Assembly: GCF_007997385.1 (NCBI RefSeq)
Contig: NZ_VOSC01000033.1
Span: 369,999 to 433,998 of the forward strand
Direction of reading: 5' to 3'
DNA length: 64,000 nt
Source of the DNA: Seonamhaeicola algicola
GTDB lineage: Bacteria > Bacteroidota > Bacteroidia > Flavobacteriales > Flavobacteriaceae
In this document: piece after piece, positions 27,431 through 36,702 of the stretch
Position numbering within the stretch: position 1 is the first letter of the stretch
Layout: each line of letters opens with the position of its first letter
Notes under the pieces: model-generated
Databases searched by the model: none
Told to the model about the DNA's origin: nothing
What the model saw: only the letters and a program-made list of their open reading frames with translations
Made by a program: the position numbers and the translations under genes

Positions 27431-28102
27431 TTATTGTTTTGGCTTAATAGCCACAAAATCTTTTAAATAATAAGGTTCAAAATAAGCTACATCTTCAAAA
27501 GCATTATTTTTAAACTTTTCAAACGCCAACACACTCATTTCATTTGCCGATGGTAACTTACCTTCTATAAACACTGCATTAGGGTTACTTATAAGTTCCT
27601 TTGTTTTAGTTACACCATCACCAATAAAATGCACTGTACCTTCATTTAAGTACTGTACAAATGATGCCTCATTTAAAACTTGTGCTTGTGTGTCTCTAAT
27701 TTGGCTTTGTGCTGCATTAAAAATTGCTGAATATACCTCTAACCTTCTGGCATCTAACATGGCAACTACGACACCCGTTTCAATATTAACTTGTTGTGCT
27801 AAAACAGATAATGTTGGTACTGAAATTAAAGGTATGTTTAACGCAAAGGCTAAACCTTTTGCTGCAGAAACACCTATTCTTAAGCCTGTATATGAACCTG
27901 GGCCTTTGCTTACCGCTATGGCATCTAAATCTGTTTTTTCAATATTAGCTTCTTTTAAAGCTTCATCAATAAATACATGTAATTTTTCGGCGTGTGAATA
28001 TCCGTTTCTACTATCTTCTTTTAACGCAATGGTTTTTCCTTCTTTTGAAACAGACACTGAACAATTTGTAGTTGCCGTTTCTATGCTAAGTATTAAAGCC
28101 AA
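27431..28102 (-). CDS. tsaB: tRNA threonylcarbamoyladenosine biosynthesis protein TsaB
   Basis: A 223-residue ASKHA-fold partner of TsaD that takes part in forming t6A37 in ANN-decoding tRNAs. Markers are ALILSIETATTNCSVSV at the N-terminus and SKGPGSYTGLRIGVSAAKGLAFAL at about 65-90. The start codon is TTG (28100-28102). No ATG is available near it, and the protein begins exactly where the family does. The gene follows the tolC-like gene after 7 bases, so it is the last gene of the efflux operon, an odd setting for a tRNA-modification gene. A terminator directly follows. Confidence 0.93.
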   Translation of the reverse strand: MALILSIETATTNCSVSVSKEGKTIALKEDSRNGYSHAEKLHVFIDEALKEANIEKTDLDAIAVSKGPGSYTGLRIGVSAAKGLAFALNIPLISVPTLSVLAQQVNIETGVVVAMLDARRLEVYSAIFNAAQSQIRDTQAQVLNEASFVQYLNEGTVHFIGDGVTKTKELISNPNAVFIEGKLPSANEMSVLAFEKFKNNAFEDVAYFEPYYLKDFVAIKPKQ

Positions 28103-28109
28103 TTTCTTT

Positions 28110-29432
28110 TTAATTTAATAACGTTTTACCCATGTAAAAGTCTAAAATTTTTGTTTTAAAAACAAAATCGTATTTAGCATTTATTAAAGATGATTGTGCA
28201 TTAATAAAACGAACCCTAGATTGCTCTAATTCAAAAACATTCATAACCCCAATATTATAGCGTTCTTGAGCGTTATTAAAGGCTAATTTTTGCGATTCTA
28301 ATGATTTTTTACTGGCTTCATACGTTTTAAAAGCTGCTTGGGCATCAGTAAAAGCGCGTTGTATATTAGCTTCTAAATCTATTTTAGCTTGCTGTAAATT
28401 TAATTTTGAATTTTCTTCTTGAATTTCAGATTTAGCTACCGATGTTTTATTTTGATATCTTGAAAAAATAGGCACATTTAAACTTAAAGAAAACCGGTGA
28501 GATTTCTGATCATTTAATTGCCTAAAAAACGATGCTTCATTTTCTAATAAGTTTGAAAAGAAAGCATTTGAACCAAACCCGTAATTAAAACTTAATATTG
28601 GGAAATAACCAGATTTTGAAATTTCTGTACCCAAGGTTGCGTTTTCAACACGCTTTTCGGCTGCTTTTATTTCATTTCTATTCTCTAGTGCATATGCTAA
28701 AATTGGTTTAATATCACTGTACAACAAGGCTTCTGAAGGTGTATCTATTTCTAATAATTCTACATTAAAACCTTCAAAAGGCAACTGTAATAATTGTGAT
28801 AATGTTAGTAATGCTAGGGTGTAATTATTTTCTGCCACCGTAACATTTTGTGCATCATTGGCTAAAGTAGCCTCAGTATCATAAATATTAACTCTTGGTT
28901 GCACACCGGCATCAACCAATTCTTTTACTTGTTCTAATTGTTTTTTTGAAAATTCATACTGTGCTTTAGCAGCTTCTAAATTCTCAATATTAAATAAAAC
29001 ATTTAAATACGAATTAACAACGTTTAATGATATATCGTCCTTAATTCTATCTAATTCTATTTTACTTGTTTCTAGATTTAATTTAGACTGTTTGTAAAGG
29101 TTAGTTAACCTAAACCCATTAAATATTGTTTGGTTAGCACCTAAACCTATACTGGTACTATTATCTGTTCTATCAACAAATTGACCTGGAAACAATTCTC
29201 TATTTCCCAAACTTAAATTTTGATTTATGTTTGCATTAACCGATGGTAAAAATTGCCCTTTTGCCGCAATTACATCTTGCTCACCAGACAACAAATTGTT
29301 TTCACTTTGCTTTATGGTAATGTTATTTTCTAAAGCGTGATTTACACATTCTTGTAATGTCCATTTTTTTTGCTGCGCAAATGTTTGTGCTATAAACATG
29401 CAAAATAGCGCTATAAAAAGTTGTTTTTTCAT
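28110..29432 (-). CDS. TolC family outer-membrane efflux protein
   Basis: About 440 residues with a signal peptide (MKKQLFIALFCMFIAQTFAQ) and two OEP repeats of long helices broken by barrel strands (about 20-230 and 230-430). It should form the outer-membrane duct for the ABC/HlyD export system encoded just upstream in the same operon. The ORF is open to an ATG at 29456 that overlaps the HlyD gene by 17 bases. I chose the ATG at 29432, 7 bases after the HlyD stop, because it starts the signal peptide directly. Confidence 0.93.
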   Translation of the reverse strand: MKKQLFIALFCMFIAQTFAQQKKWTLQECVNHALENNITIKQSENNLLSGEQDVIAAKGQFLPSVNANINQNLSLGNRELFPGQFVDRTDNSTSIGLGANQTIFNGFRLTNLYKQSKLNLETSKIELDRIKDDISLNVVNSYLNVLFNIENLEAAKAQYEFSKKQLEQVKELVDAGVQPRVNIYDTEATLANDAQNVTVAENNYTLALLTLSQLLQLPFEGFNVELLEIDTPSEALLYSDIKPILAYALENRNEIKAAEKRVENATLGTEISKSGYFPILSFNYGFGSNAFFSNLLENEASFFRQLNDQKSHRFSLSLNVPIFSRYQNKTSVAKSEIQEENSKLNLQQAKIDLEANIQRAFTDAQAAFKTYEASKKSLESQKLAFNNAQERYNIGVMNVFELEQSRVRFINAQSSLINAKYDFVFKTKILDFYMGKTLLN

Positions 29433-29439
29433 TGATGTG

Positions 29440-30567
29440 TTAGTCTTTATCTTCATCTTCCTTTTTATTGTCTTCTTCAGAGGCTTTGTTCCAAACCTTT
29501 ATTTTGTCTCCTTCTTCAACACCTTCAATAATTTCAATATTTATCCCGTCGGAAATACCTGTCTTTACGTTTTTCTTTTTAAAAGCCCCATCTTCTTTCT
29601 GAATTTCAACAAAGGGTTTATCGGTAATTCGGTTGTATTGTAATAAAGCTTCTTTAATGGCTAAAACACTGTCTTTTCCTTCAATATCAATTTCGGCATT
29701 GGCACTGTAACCAGCTCTTACATTAGTGGTTTCGTCTATTGTAACGTTAGCTTTAATTGTAAACTGTACGGCACCGTTTTCTTCTTTACCTTTAGGAGCA
29801 ACAAAGGTTAAGGTTGCCGGAAATTCTTTATCATCAATAGCACCAAGTACCACACTAATTTTTTTGCCTTCTTCTAGTTTTCCAACTTCAGATTCATCAA
29901 CTTTTCCTTCAAAAATCATATTGCTCATATCGGCAATAGTTGCAATGGTTGTACCGGCGTTAAAATTGTTACTTTGAATAACTTGATCACCTTCACGTAC
30001 AGGAATTTCTAAAATTGTACCCGATATTTGAGCTATAATATTTGTGTTTGCAGAACCGCCACCAGATATTGACCCGCGTTTTATAATTTGGTAATCATTC
30101 TGTGCTTGAGCTAAAGATTCTTTTGCTTGGTTGTATGATAACTCACTATCTTCAAAGTTTTGTACTGAAATTACACCTTTATCAAATAGTTTTTTATCTC
30201 TTGAATATCTAGTTGAAGCGTTTTCAAATGATAATTTTGCTGTTGCAATTCTACTTTTAGCATTTGCTAAACTTTGTTCATTAGGTACTACTCTAATTTT
30301 TGCAATTAAATCTCCTTTTTTTACAACATCACCTTCTTCAACAATAATTTGGTCTACAATACCCGAAATTTGTGGTTTTAATTCAATTTCTTCTTCTGGA
30401 TTTAATTTACCTGTTGCAACTGCTTTTGTATTAATTGCTGTGTAAAATGGCTCTTGTACTTTAAACTCTTCAATAGCTTTAGAGTTGGCACTTACAAAAT
30501 ACTTTAACACAAATGCCAGTAGCACAATGGCTACTAAAACAAAAATAAGTTTTACTGTTTTATTCAT
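29440..30567 (-). CDS. HlyD/MacA-like periplasmic adaptor protein
   Basis: A 375-residue membrane-fusion protein. One membrane helix is at about 7-24, a lipoyl-like beta domain is split around a helical hairpin (about 75-180), and a beta-barrel domain and a membrane-proximal domain follow. The segment KPQISGIVDQIIVEEGDVVKKGD is the usual first half-motif of this family. The C-terminal tail is acidic and lysine-rich (EEDNKKEDEDKD). It bridges the inner-membrane ABC permeases and the TolC-type duct encoded on either side, like MacA of MacAB-TolC. The substrate is unknown. Confidence 0.93.
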   Translation of the reverse strand: MNKTVKLIFVLVAIVLLAFVLKYFVSANSKAIEEFKVQEPFYTAINTKAVATGKLNPEEEIELKPQISGIVDQIIVEEGDVVKKGDLIAKIRVVPNEQSLANAKSRIATAKLSFENASTRYSRDKKLFDKGVISVQNFEDSELSYNQAKESLAQAQNDYQIIKRGSISGGGSANTNIIAQISGTILEIPVREGDQVIQSNNFNAGTTIATIADMSNMIFEGKVDESEVGKLEEGKKISVVLGAIDDKEFPATLTFVAPKGKEENGAVQFTIKANVTIDETTNVRAGYSANAEIDIEGKDSVLAIKEALLQYNRITDKPFVEIQKEDGAFKKKNVKTGISDGINIEIIEGVEEGDKIKVWNKASEEDNKKEDEDKD

Positions 30568-30580
30568 TTTTTTTGATTGT

Positions 30581-31825
30581 TTATTCTTCTCTTAATGCTT
30601 CTATTGGTTTTACGCTTGTTGCTTTAAAGGCTGGTATTAAACCAATTAATGTACCTAATACCACCAATATAAATAATGCTATAAAAACTACTAAAATTGA
30701 TACTGATGCGTTTACTATGGCAGCATCATCACCTTGACCAAAAAGATGATCTAAAAGTATTAATATCCACCCGCCTGTTATAATACCTAAAATACCCGCA
30801 ACTAATGTTAAAAAAACGGCTTCAACCACAATTTGTCTTTTAATTTCAAAAGGTGTTGCCCCTAAAGCACGCCTAACACCAATTTCTTTGGTGCGCTCTC
30901 TAACGGTTATTAGTAATATATTACCAATAGCAAAAACACCAGCTATTAAGGTTGCTATACCAACAAACCATGTTAAAAACTGCATGCCCGTTAAAAAACC
31001 TGTTACTTTACCAAACTCTTTTCCTGCGTTGGCGCTACCAAAGGCACGTTTATCATCTGGGTGAATGTTGTTTAAATTTTTAAGTAATAATTTACTGTCT
31101 TGTTCAATTTGAACAATGTCATAATCTGGCTTTCCGGTAATCATTACCCAACCTATTTTGTCACCTTGATTAAATATTTGCTGAAATGTGGTAAAGGGTA
31201 TGTGCATATCTATGGGCGGCCCCATATTTACATTTGATAGTTTGTGCACACCAATAACTTTAAAATTTATGTTGTTTATTAAAATGTATTGCCCTACAGC
31301 TTGTTCTTTCTTTTCAAAGAGTTGTTTGTAAATATCTTCGGAAATAACAGCCACTTTGCGTTTGTTATTAATGTCATTTTGATTGATAAAGCGTCCGTTT
31401 AGCAGTCGTTTTTTTTCAACCATATCAAGTAACGGATAATCGCCCGCTACTCTAAAATTACCTGATTGAAATTTACGAGTTACACTTGTTTGCCTTAAGT
31501 TTCTGGGTACTACAAACTCAATACCTTCAATATTTTCTTCAACCTTTTTTGTATCGGTTAACGATAGTTGAACGCGTCTGCCTTCTTGAAACCCTTTAAA
31601 GGGTATACCAGTACTTTGCCCCCAAATAAACACACTGTTTGTTGCAAAATCTCCAAATAGCCTGTTAAATGCATTTTCTAAACCTCTGGCAGAACCTAAT
31701 AACCCAATAAGCAGTAAAATACCCCACCAAACGCCAACCATAGTTAGCACAGACCTTAATTTGTTTTTGCTAAAGCTATCAAAAACTTCTTGCCAAGTAT
31801 CTCTATCAAATAAAAACTTAAACAT
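30581..31825 (-). CDS. MacB-like ABC transporter permease (second subunit)
   Basis: A 414-residue permease with the MacB_PCD/FtsX plan: a first membrane helix (about 24-44), a large periplasmic domain (about 50-270) and three C-terminal helices (about 285-310, 340-365 and 378-400) with the family block RERTKEIGVRRALGATPFEIKRQ. It lies 1 base downstream of a second permease of the same family, with which it probably forms a heterodimer. The partner ATPase is encoded just upstream. The family works by mechanotransmission rather than by a classic transport path. Confidence 0.93.
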   Translation of the reverse strand: MFKFLFDRDTWQEVFDSFSKNKLRSVLTMVGVWWGILLLIGLLGSARGLENAFNRLFGDFATNSVFIWGQSTGIPFKGFQEGRRVQLSLTDTKKVEENIEGIEFVVPRNLRQTSVTRKFQSGNFRVAGDYPLLDMVEKKRLLNGRFINQNDINNKRKVAVISEDIYKQLFEKKEQAVGQYILINNINFKVIGVHKLSNVNMGPPIDMHIPFTTFQQIFNQGDKIGWVMITGKPDYDIVQIEQDSKLLLKNLNNIHPDDKRAFGSANAGKEFGKVTGFLTGMQFLTWFVGIATLIAGVFAIGNILLITVRERTKEIGVRRALGATPFEIKRQIVVEAVFLTLVAGILGIITGGWILILLDHLFGQGDDAAIVNASVSILVVFIALFILVVLGTLIGLIPAFKATSVKPIEALREE

Positions 31826-31826
31826 A

Positions 31827-33056
31827 TTAATCGTTTCTTAAGGCTACTATTGGTTTAATTCTTGATGCTTTTTTGGCTGGAAAATAACCTGCCAATGCAC
31901 CTGCTAATATTAGGGTTAATGTGGCGCCAATTACTAAACCACTACTAACGCTGGGGTCTTTTATAAAATAGGCCTCTAAATAGGGTGCAACCAACTCTAA
32001 AACACCCATACCTATTAGCAAACCGAAATAGCCCGCTATGGCCGTTATTAAAATAGATTCTATTAAAATAATGGATACTATAGATTTTGGCGAAGCACCC
32101 AACGCCTTTCTAATTCCTATTTCTTTTGTACGTTCTTTAACAATAAATATCATAATATTACTTACCCCAACAATACCCGCTATTAAGGTACCAAAACCTA
32201 TTATTAATATTATAAAGCTCAAACCTACCATCATTTGGTTAACAGCTTTTGTGCCTTCTGCTAAATTAAAAAGCCTTATGGCACGTTGATCATTTTCTGC
32301 AACACTAAATTTATCTTTTAAAGATTTTGTGATGGAGTTTCCAAAATTAATGGCAGCATCATAACTTAACTTTGGGTTATATGTTAGGTGCATCATATCT
32401 ACAAAATCATTATTACCATACACAAATTGTGCTGTAGTTAAAGGCATGTAAATTACGCTTTCTTCATTATCACCTTCATCATCAGTAAAAACACCTACTA
32501 TTTTATAAGGTATGCCACTTAAATCAATGTATTTGCCAATAGGGTCTTCTTTTATAAAAAGTTCTTCTTCAACTACTTTACCTATTACAACTACTTTGGT
32601 TTTATTATCTAAATCATGTTGGTTAATGTAGCGACCAGATTTAATTTTATTGTTTTCAATAAACATATATTCTGGATGAATTGCTCTAAGCTCATAATTG
32701 TTTCTCTCGCCTTTGTATGATGCGCTTGCATTTCGGTTTACTTTTGATGTGATGTATTGCACTTTATCTCCAAACTCATCTAAAAGCATATTATAATCTT
32801 CATCTTTAAACTGAATACGTCTGCCTGCTTGTAACCCTTTATGCGCTTTGGTTGTTCTACCAGGAAAAATCATAATAGCATTTCTGGCATCAGAACCAAA
32901 TGCCTCTTTAAATGTGTTTTGCAACCCGTTTGCTATACCAAACAATATGGCAAAAAGCAAAATAGCAAATGCTATTGTAAACCCAGAGAGTAAACTACGG
33001 GTTCTGTTTTTGTTAATACTTTGAAATATTTCTCTCCAAAGGTCTAAATCAAACAT
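31827..33056 (-). CDS. MacB-like ABC transporter permease (first subunit)
   Basis: A 409-residue permease with the same plan as its neighbour: an N-terminal helix (about 21-44), a periplasmic MacB core domain and three C-terminal helices with KERTKEIGIRKALGASPKSIVSI. It overlaps the ATPase gene by 8 bases and is separated from the second permease by 1 base, so translation is likely coupled. The two permeases share the EIGxRxALGA coupling block but differ widely in the periplasmic part, which fits a heterodimeric transporter. Confidence 0.93.
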   Translation of the reverse strand: MFDLDLWREIFQSINKNRTRSLLSGFTIAFAILLFAILFGIANGLQNTFKEAFGSDARNAIMIFPGRTTKAHKGLQAGRRIQFKDEDYNMLLDEFGDKVQYITSKVNRNASASYKGERNNYELRAIHPEYMFIENNKIKSGRYINQHDLDNKTKVVVIGKVVEEELFIKEDPIGKYIDLSGIPYKIVGVFTDDEGDNEESVIYMPLTTAQFVYGNNDFVDMMHLTYNPKLSYDAAINFGNSITKSLKDKFSVAENDQRAIRLFNLAEGTKAVNQMMVGLSFIILIIGFGTLIAGIVGVSNIMIFIVKERTKEIGIRKALGASPKSIVSIILIESILITAIAGYFGLLIGMGVLELVAPYLEAYFIKDPSVSSGLVIGATLTLILAGALAGYFPAKKASRIKPIVALRND

Positions 33057-33750
33057 ATTGGCTAGCTCTAACTTGTGTTACTGGTTTATCTTCCATTATT
33101 ACGCCATCTTTTAGCCTAACAATACGTTTGCACATACTTGCAATATCTTCTTCATGTGTAACCATTAAAATGGTTTTTCCTTCGTCATTTAACTGCTGAA
33201 TAAACGCCATAATTTCATGAGATGTTGCAGTATCTAAAGCTCCTGTTGGCTCATCGGCCAATAGTAGTTTAGGGTTTGCTGCTAAAGCACGTGCAATGGC
33301 TACACGTTGTTTTTGTCCGCCTGAAAGTTCTTTTGGTAAATGATGTGCCCAATCTGCCAACCCTACTTTTTCTAAATGAAACAAGGCTTTCTCTTGTCGT
33401 TGTTTACGCTTCATACCCTGATAATAAAGTGGTAAAGCCACATTTTCTAGGGCATTTTTATAATTTATAAGATTGAAAGATTGAAAAATAAACCCTAAAA
33501 ACTTATTACGGTAAACAGCTGCTTTTTTTTCGGTAAGGTTTTTAATTGGAAGTTCATCAAGAATATAGTCTCCTGAATCTGCTTCATCTAGCATACCAAT
33601 AATATTTAAAAGTGTAGATTTACCTGAGCCCGAAGACCCCATAATTGCTACCATTTCGCCCTCTTTTACAGAAAGATTAATGCCTTTTAAAACGTGTAAA
33701 CTAGAATCTCCAATGGGATAGGATTTGTGCAAGTTTTTTATTTCTAACAT
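33049..33750 (-). CDS. ABC transporter ATP-binding protein (MacB/LolD type)
   Basis: A 233-residue ATPase. Walker A GSSGSGKS is at 38-45, the Q-loop at Q90, the signature LSGGQ at 142-146 and Walker B KLLLADE at 161-167. The switch histidine is in MVTHEED. The pattern [13 protein letters not shown] is typical of the MacB/LolD group, and the protein drives the two adjacent permeases. The gene opens the six-gene unit ATPase, permease, permease, HlyD, TolC, tsaB. No consensus promoter was found in the roughly 90 bases upstream. Confidence 0.96.
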   Translation of the reverse strand: MLEIKNLHKSYPIGDSSLHVLKGINLSVKEGEMVAIMGSSGSGKSTLLNIIGMLDEADSGDYILDELPIKNLTEKKAAVYRNKFLGFIFQSFNLINYKNALENVALPLYYQGMKRKQRQEKALFHLEKVGLADWAHHLPKELSGGQKQRVAIARALAANPKLLLADEPTGALDTATSHEIMAFIQQLNDEGKTILMVTHEEDIASMCKRIVRLKDGVIMEDKPVTQVRASQYV

Positions 33751-33840
33751 TTCTTGATTGGTTATGGTGTTATTAGCGCACTTAAAAATTAGACTACCAA
33801 CACAAAGAAATGTTACAAAAACCGTGCTAAAAAGTTTTTA

Positions 33841-34059
33841 TTATTTTTTTAACGTTCTGAATTTCTTATAAATAACAAAAATAATACCTCCAACAAGTAC
33901 ATATGGTATTGCCATTAAGTATACAATACCATCATTAATACCCTCGGCAACACTTTTTGTTTCTTCACTTTCTAAAACCGCTCTACACATGGCGCATTGT
34001 GCATTACTTTTTATAAAAAAGAATAAGAATGTTATATATAAAATAGTAGTTCGCTTCAT
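33841..34059 (-). CDS. Small membrane protein with CxxC, cox-assembly neighbour
   Basis: A 72-residue protein: a signal peptide (about 1-20, ending SNAQ), then QCAMCRAVLES with C22 and C25, then one membrane helix (about 46-65) and a basic tail. The CxxC would lie on the periplasmic side directly after the cleavage site. It is the last gene of the cytochrome oxidase assembly group, 13 bases after DUF420. I do not recognise a named family. Position and cysteine pair suggest a redox or copper-handling role in oxidase assembly (inference). Confidence 0.75.
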   Translation of the reverse strand: MKRTTILYITFLFFFIKSNAQCAMCRAVLESEETKSVAEGINDGIVYLMAIPYVLVGGIIFVIYKKFRTLKK

Positions 34060-34072
34060 TTAATTAAATGTA

Positions 34073-34600
34073 TTAATAGTAAGGCGAAATCATAATGTAA
34101 ACAACAACGCCTGTTACTGCAACATATAACCATAAAGGAAATGTTATTTTTGCTATTTTTTTATGCTTTTCAATGTTATTTGTTATGGCTCTAACATAAG
34201 TAATAAGTACAAAAGGAATGACAGCTACAGATAGTATTATGTGTGTTATTAAAATAAAATAATACAGATATTTTATAGAACCTTCTCCACCAAACTTTGT
34301 AGAATCACTGGTTATATGATACACTATGTACATTAATAAAAACAGCACTGAAAGCCCAATGGCTACTTTTATTAAACGCTCATGTAGTTTTATTTTTTTA
34401 TTTTGAACAGCAATGAATGCTAACACCAATATTAATGCAGTAATTGCATTGACACAAGCATAAATTGGCGGTAAAAACACCGGTAATTTTGCTGGAATTT
34501 TAATACCAAAAAGCGCAGCAACTGCTACCGGAATAGCTATTGATAAAATTACAATTAGTTTATTGTACTTTTTATCATTCATAACTTCTTTATTGCTCAT
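34073..34600 (-). CDS. DUF420 family membrane protein
   Basis: A 175-residue protein with five membrane helices (about 14-32, 42-62, 76-95, 112-133 and 150-170) and the histidine-containing blocks KLHERLIK, VYHIT and HIILS. DUF420 proteins usually lie in cytochrome oxidase clusters and are thought to help oxidase biogenesis, though the role is not proven. Here the gene stands between SCO and the small CxxC gene. An alternative start at the sixth residue (MNDKKYN) is possible. Confidence 0.88.
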   Translation of the reverse strand: MSNKEVMNDKKYNKLIVILSIAIPVAVAALFGIKIPAKLPVFLPPIYACVNAITALILVLAFIAVQNKKIKLHERLIKVAIGLSVLFLLMYIVYHITSDSTKFGGEGSIKYLYYFILITHIILSVAVIPFVLITYVRAITNNIEKHKKIAKITFPLWLYVAVTGVVVYIMISPYY

Positions 34601-34661
34601 AACTTATAATTTGTTTTTAACATTAAAAAAACATATTCAAATAATTAAAATGGTATTTAAT

Positions 34662-35408
34662 TTATTCGTTTAATAATTTTTTTATGTCTTCTTTTAATAT
34701 ACTTATTTGCTCTCTTTGTCCATCATCATTTACTTGCTCTTTTTCAGTAACAATACCATTGTAGTAAATAATTGGATTTCCAAATTCATCTTTTCTAGAG
34801 CGTATAAACCCATTTTTATCAATTAATGCAAAGTTTCCTGAGTGTTCAAAACCTCCTTCAACTGCAGCATTTTCGGCGGCATAAATATAAAAACCATCAT
34901 TAGCTAATTTGTAAATTGCTTCTTTTTTGCCTGTCATTAAATGCCAATTTGGGTTTGTTATGCCATATGTAGTGGCATAGTCTTTTAAAACAGAAACAGT
35001 ATCATAATCTGGATTTATTGTGAATGATGCTACGCCAAAGTTTTCAAAATCTTTAAACTCATTTTGTACTTCAACTAAATTAGTATTCATTACAGGGCAA
35101 ATTGTTGGGCATGTGGTAAAGAAAAACTCAATTACATATACTTTTCCTAAATAATCTTTATTGGTAATGGTTTTACCATTGTGGTTTGTAAAGCTAAATT
35201 CTGGCACACGCCTATTACCATTTTCTCCTTTAATAAAAACTAAATCTGTGGCTTGCTTACCTTTTTCTCCCGCATAATCACTACGGCTTTCTTGCCTTGT
35301 AATATCACCTTGATTAATTCTATCTACAATTCTAGGCACGAAAATTATACCAAATACTAAAATAATAAATGCAATACCTATGTATGAATAATTAGTTTTT
35401 TTGCTCAT
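34662..35408 (-). CDS. SCO1/SenC family copper chaperone
   Basis: A 248-residue protein with an N-terminal membrane anchor (about 7-26) and a periplasmic thioredoxin-fold domain. The copper-binding motif is CPTICP (C100 and C104), and the third ligand is H189 in FEHSGNFALID. SCO proteins deliver copper to the CuA site of cytochrome c oxidase subunit II. It lies 3 bases downstream of a related gene that lacks these cysteines and upstream of DUF420. Context fits aerobic respiration with an aa3- or caa3-type oxidase. Confidence 0.94.
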   Translation of the reverse strand: MSKKTNYSYIGIAFIILVFGIIFVPRIVDRINQGDITRQESRSDYAGEKGKQATDLVFIKGENGNRRVPEFSFTNHNGKTITNKDYLGKVYVIEFFFTTCPTICPVMNTNLVEVQNEFKDFENFGVASFTINPDYDTVSVLKDYATTYGITNPNWHLMTGKKEAIYKLANDGFYIYAAENAAVEGGFEHSGNFALIDKNGFIRSRKDEFGNPIIYYNGIVTEKEQVNDDGQREQISILKEDIKKLLNE

Positions 35409-35411
35409 GTT

Positions 35412-36128
35412 TTAATTGTTAACGGCTTTTAAATCGTTGGCTCGCCTAATTGTAGAGTTAAATTCTCCTTTTCGTTTTTGCCTATATTCTGTAAATAAAA
35501 TACGTACATCTTCGCTCATTTTATTTTTTATAGTTGCTACTTCTATACAGTTGTAACTATATAGACCAAAAACTGGTACGTTTTTACTTTTTTGGTTGTC
35601 TTCTCTATTATCAATTCTACCGCGTTGGTTTAATTCTTTATCTATAATAAATACATTTTCAGTAGATAAATCATTTGCTAAAGGTTTTTCACTTTTTAAA
35701 CTTGCGTATAGCTTATTTATACTATTTGGTGTGCCATATACAAAATGCCAATATTTTAAATCTTCATATTGGCTTATTTCTTTTTTAAGTTGCTCAGCTT
35801 GTTCTTCTGTTCCGTTTGGTAAAACTATTACTATTTGAAATTTTTTAAACCCTTTAAACTTATCGTAAACTAATTCTTTTAAGTTTGAAGCTGTGGTAGT
35901 TTTAAGCATTGGTTTATTGCCTAAAAACCCTAAAACGGTAATGTTATCTTTTAATGTTACATGCGTTTCTTTAGTTGATGAAAAATTGCTTATTTCAATA
36001 ACATTTTCGTTTACAATATCTAACGGATTATAATTGTGTGTTGCAGGATATAGTAGCAATAAAAAGGTTACTGGAAGAAAAAATAAAACACCCAAAATAG
36101 TGTATCTGCCTACTTTTTTTAAATTCAT
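35412..36128 (-). CDS. Membrane-anchored SCO/thioredoxin-fold-like protein without copper cysteines
   Basis: About 238 residues with one N-terminal membrane helix (about 10-28) and a soluble domain. The segment NITVLGFLGNKPMLKTTTASNLKELV has the strand-loop-helix shape of the SCO motif region, but the CxxxC pair is absent. Later parts (FQIVIVLPNG, VFIIDKELNQRGRID) recall the core strands of a thioredoxin fold. It lies 3 bases before the real SCO gene. The ORF could begin at a TTG at 36164. I chose the ATG at 36128 because a candidate promoter box covers the TTG. The function is unknown. Confidence 0.7.
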   Translation of the reverse strand: MNLKKVGRYTILGVLFFLPVTFLLLLYPATHNYNPLDIVNENVIEISNFSSTKETHVTLKDNITVLGFLGNKPMLKTTTASNLKELVYDKFKGFKKFQIVIVLPNGTEEQAEQLKKEISQYEDLKYWHFVYGTPNSINKLYASLKSEKPLANDLSTENVFIIDKELNQRGRIDNREDNQKSKNVPVFGLYSYNCIEVATIKNKMSEDVRILFTEYRQKRKGEFNSTIRRANDLKAVNN

Positions 36129-36161
36129 TGCCTGTTTTTTTGGGTTGAAAATATATTTATA

Positions 36162-36169
36162 CAAAAATA
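36162..36169 (-). promoter_or_regulatory. Candidate -7 box upstream of the SCO-like gene
   Basis: TATTTTTG on the minus strand fits TAnnTTTG. It follows directly on the terminator at 36171-36197 and would restart transcription for the SCO/DUF420 group. No clear -33 element is seen. Confidence 0.4.
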
Positions 36170-36170
36170 A

Positions 36171-36197
36171 AAAAGGTGGTTATTATAACCACCTTTT
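36171..36197 (-). terminator. Terminator between the oxidase subunit and assembly genes
   Basis: The stem AAAAGGTGGTTA/TAACCACCTTTT has a 3-base loop and is followed by a T-rich run on the minus strand. It separates the COX subunit genes (upstream) from the SCO group (downstream). Confidence 0.8.
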
Positions 36198-36270
36198 ATT
36201 ATATATTTTAACATTTAGCATTCAATACTTTGCTCTGTGGCTATAGCTTGAATGTTAATGGTTTGTTTTA

Positions 36271-36651
36271 TTAAAAATCTCTTTTTATAAAACCTTCGTC
36301 ATAAACTTTGAATACGTAACCACCTTCTTGTAATAAAATGAAGGTTAAGTAAAGTATTAAGAAAACACCTGTCCATACAATTACGCGTCTTAAGCCTTTG
36401 GTTTCATCACGTAAGTGCATAAAATCCCAGGCTATGTAATAAGCTTTTACAATGGTTAAGATAATAAAGATCCAGTTAAGGCCTTTCATACCTAAAATGC
36501 TTCCCATTAATACATCAGGCTTATAAATACCTAATACAACCTCAATAGCTGTTACAAAAGATAAGAATGCTAATACACCCCAAATTTTTTGTGTGTTAGA
36601 CTTGAATTTCCAAAGTCCTCTAAAAATTTCTAATTTATGTTCGTGTGCCAT
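36271..36651 (-). CDS. Cytochrome c oxidase subunit IV-like protein
   Basis: A 126-residue membrane protein with three helices (about 25-43, 56-76 and 92-110), matching the small prokaryotic subunit IV family of heme-copper oxidases. The block IFIILTIVKAYYIAWDFMHLRDE is typical (histidine in FMHL). It lies 51 bases after the large subunit III gene on the same strand and before a terminator. Expected role: an accessory subunit of the terminal oxidase in the cytoplasmic membrane. Confidence 0.85.
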   Translation of the reverse strand: MAHEHKLEIFRGLWKFKSNTQKIWGVLAFLSFVTAIEVVLGIYKPDVLMGSILGMKGLNWIFIILTIVKAYYIAWDFMHLRDETKGLRRVIVWTGVFLILYLTFILLQEGGYVFKVYDEGFIKRDF

Positions 36652-36702
36652 GTTGTTTTCTTTTTGCCTTTAGCGTATTGCTTTGGGCGCCATATTTATT
36701 TT

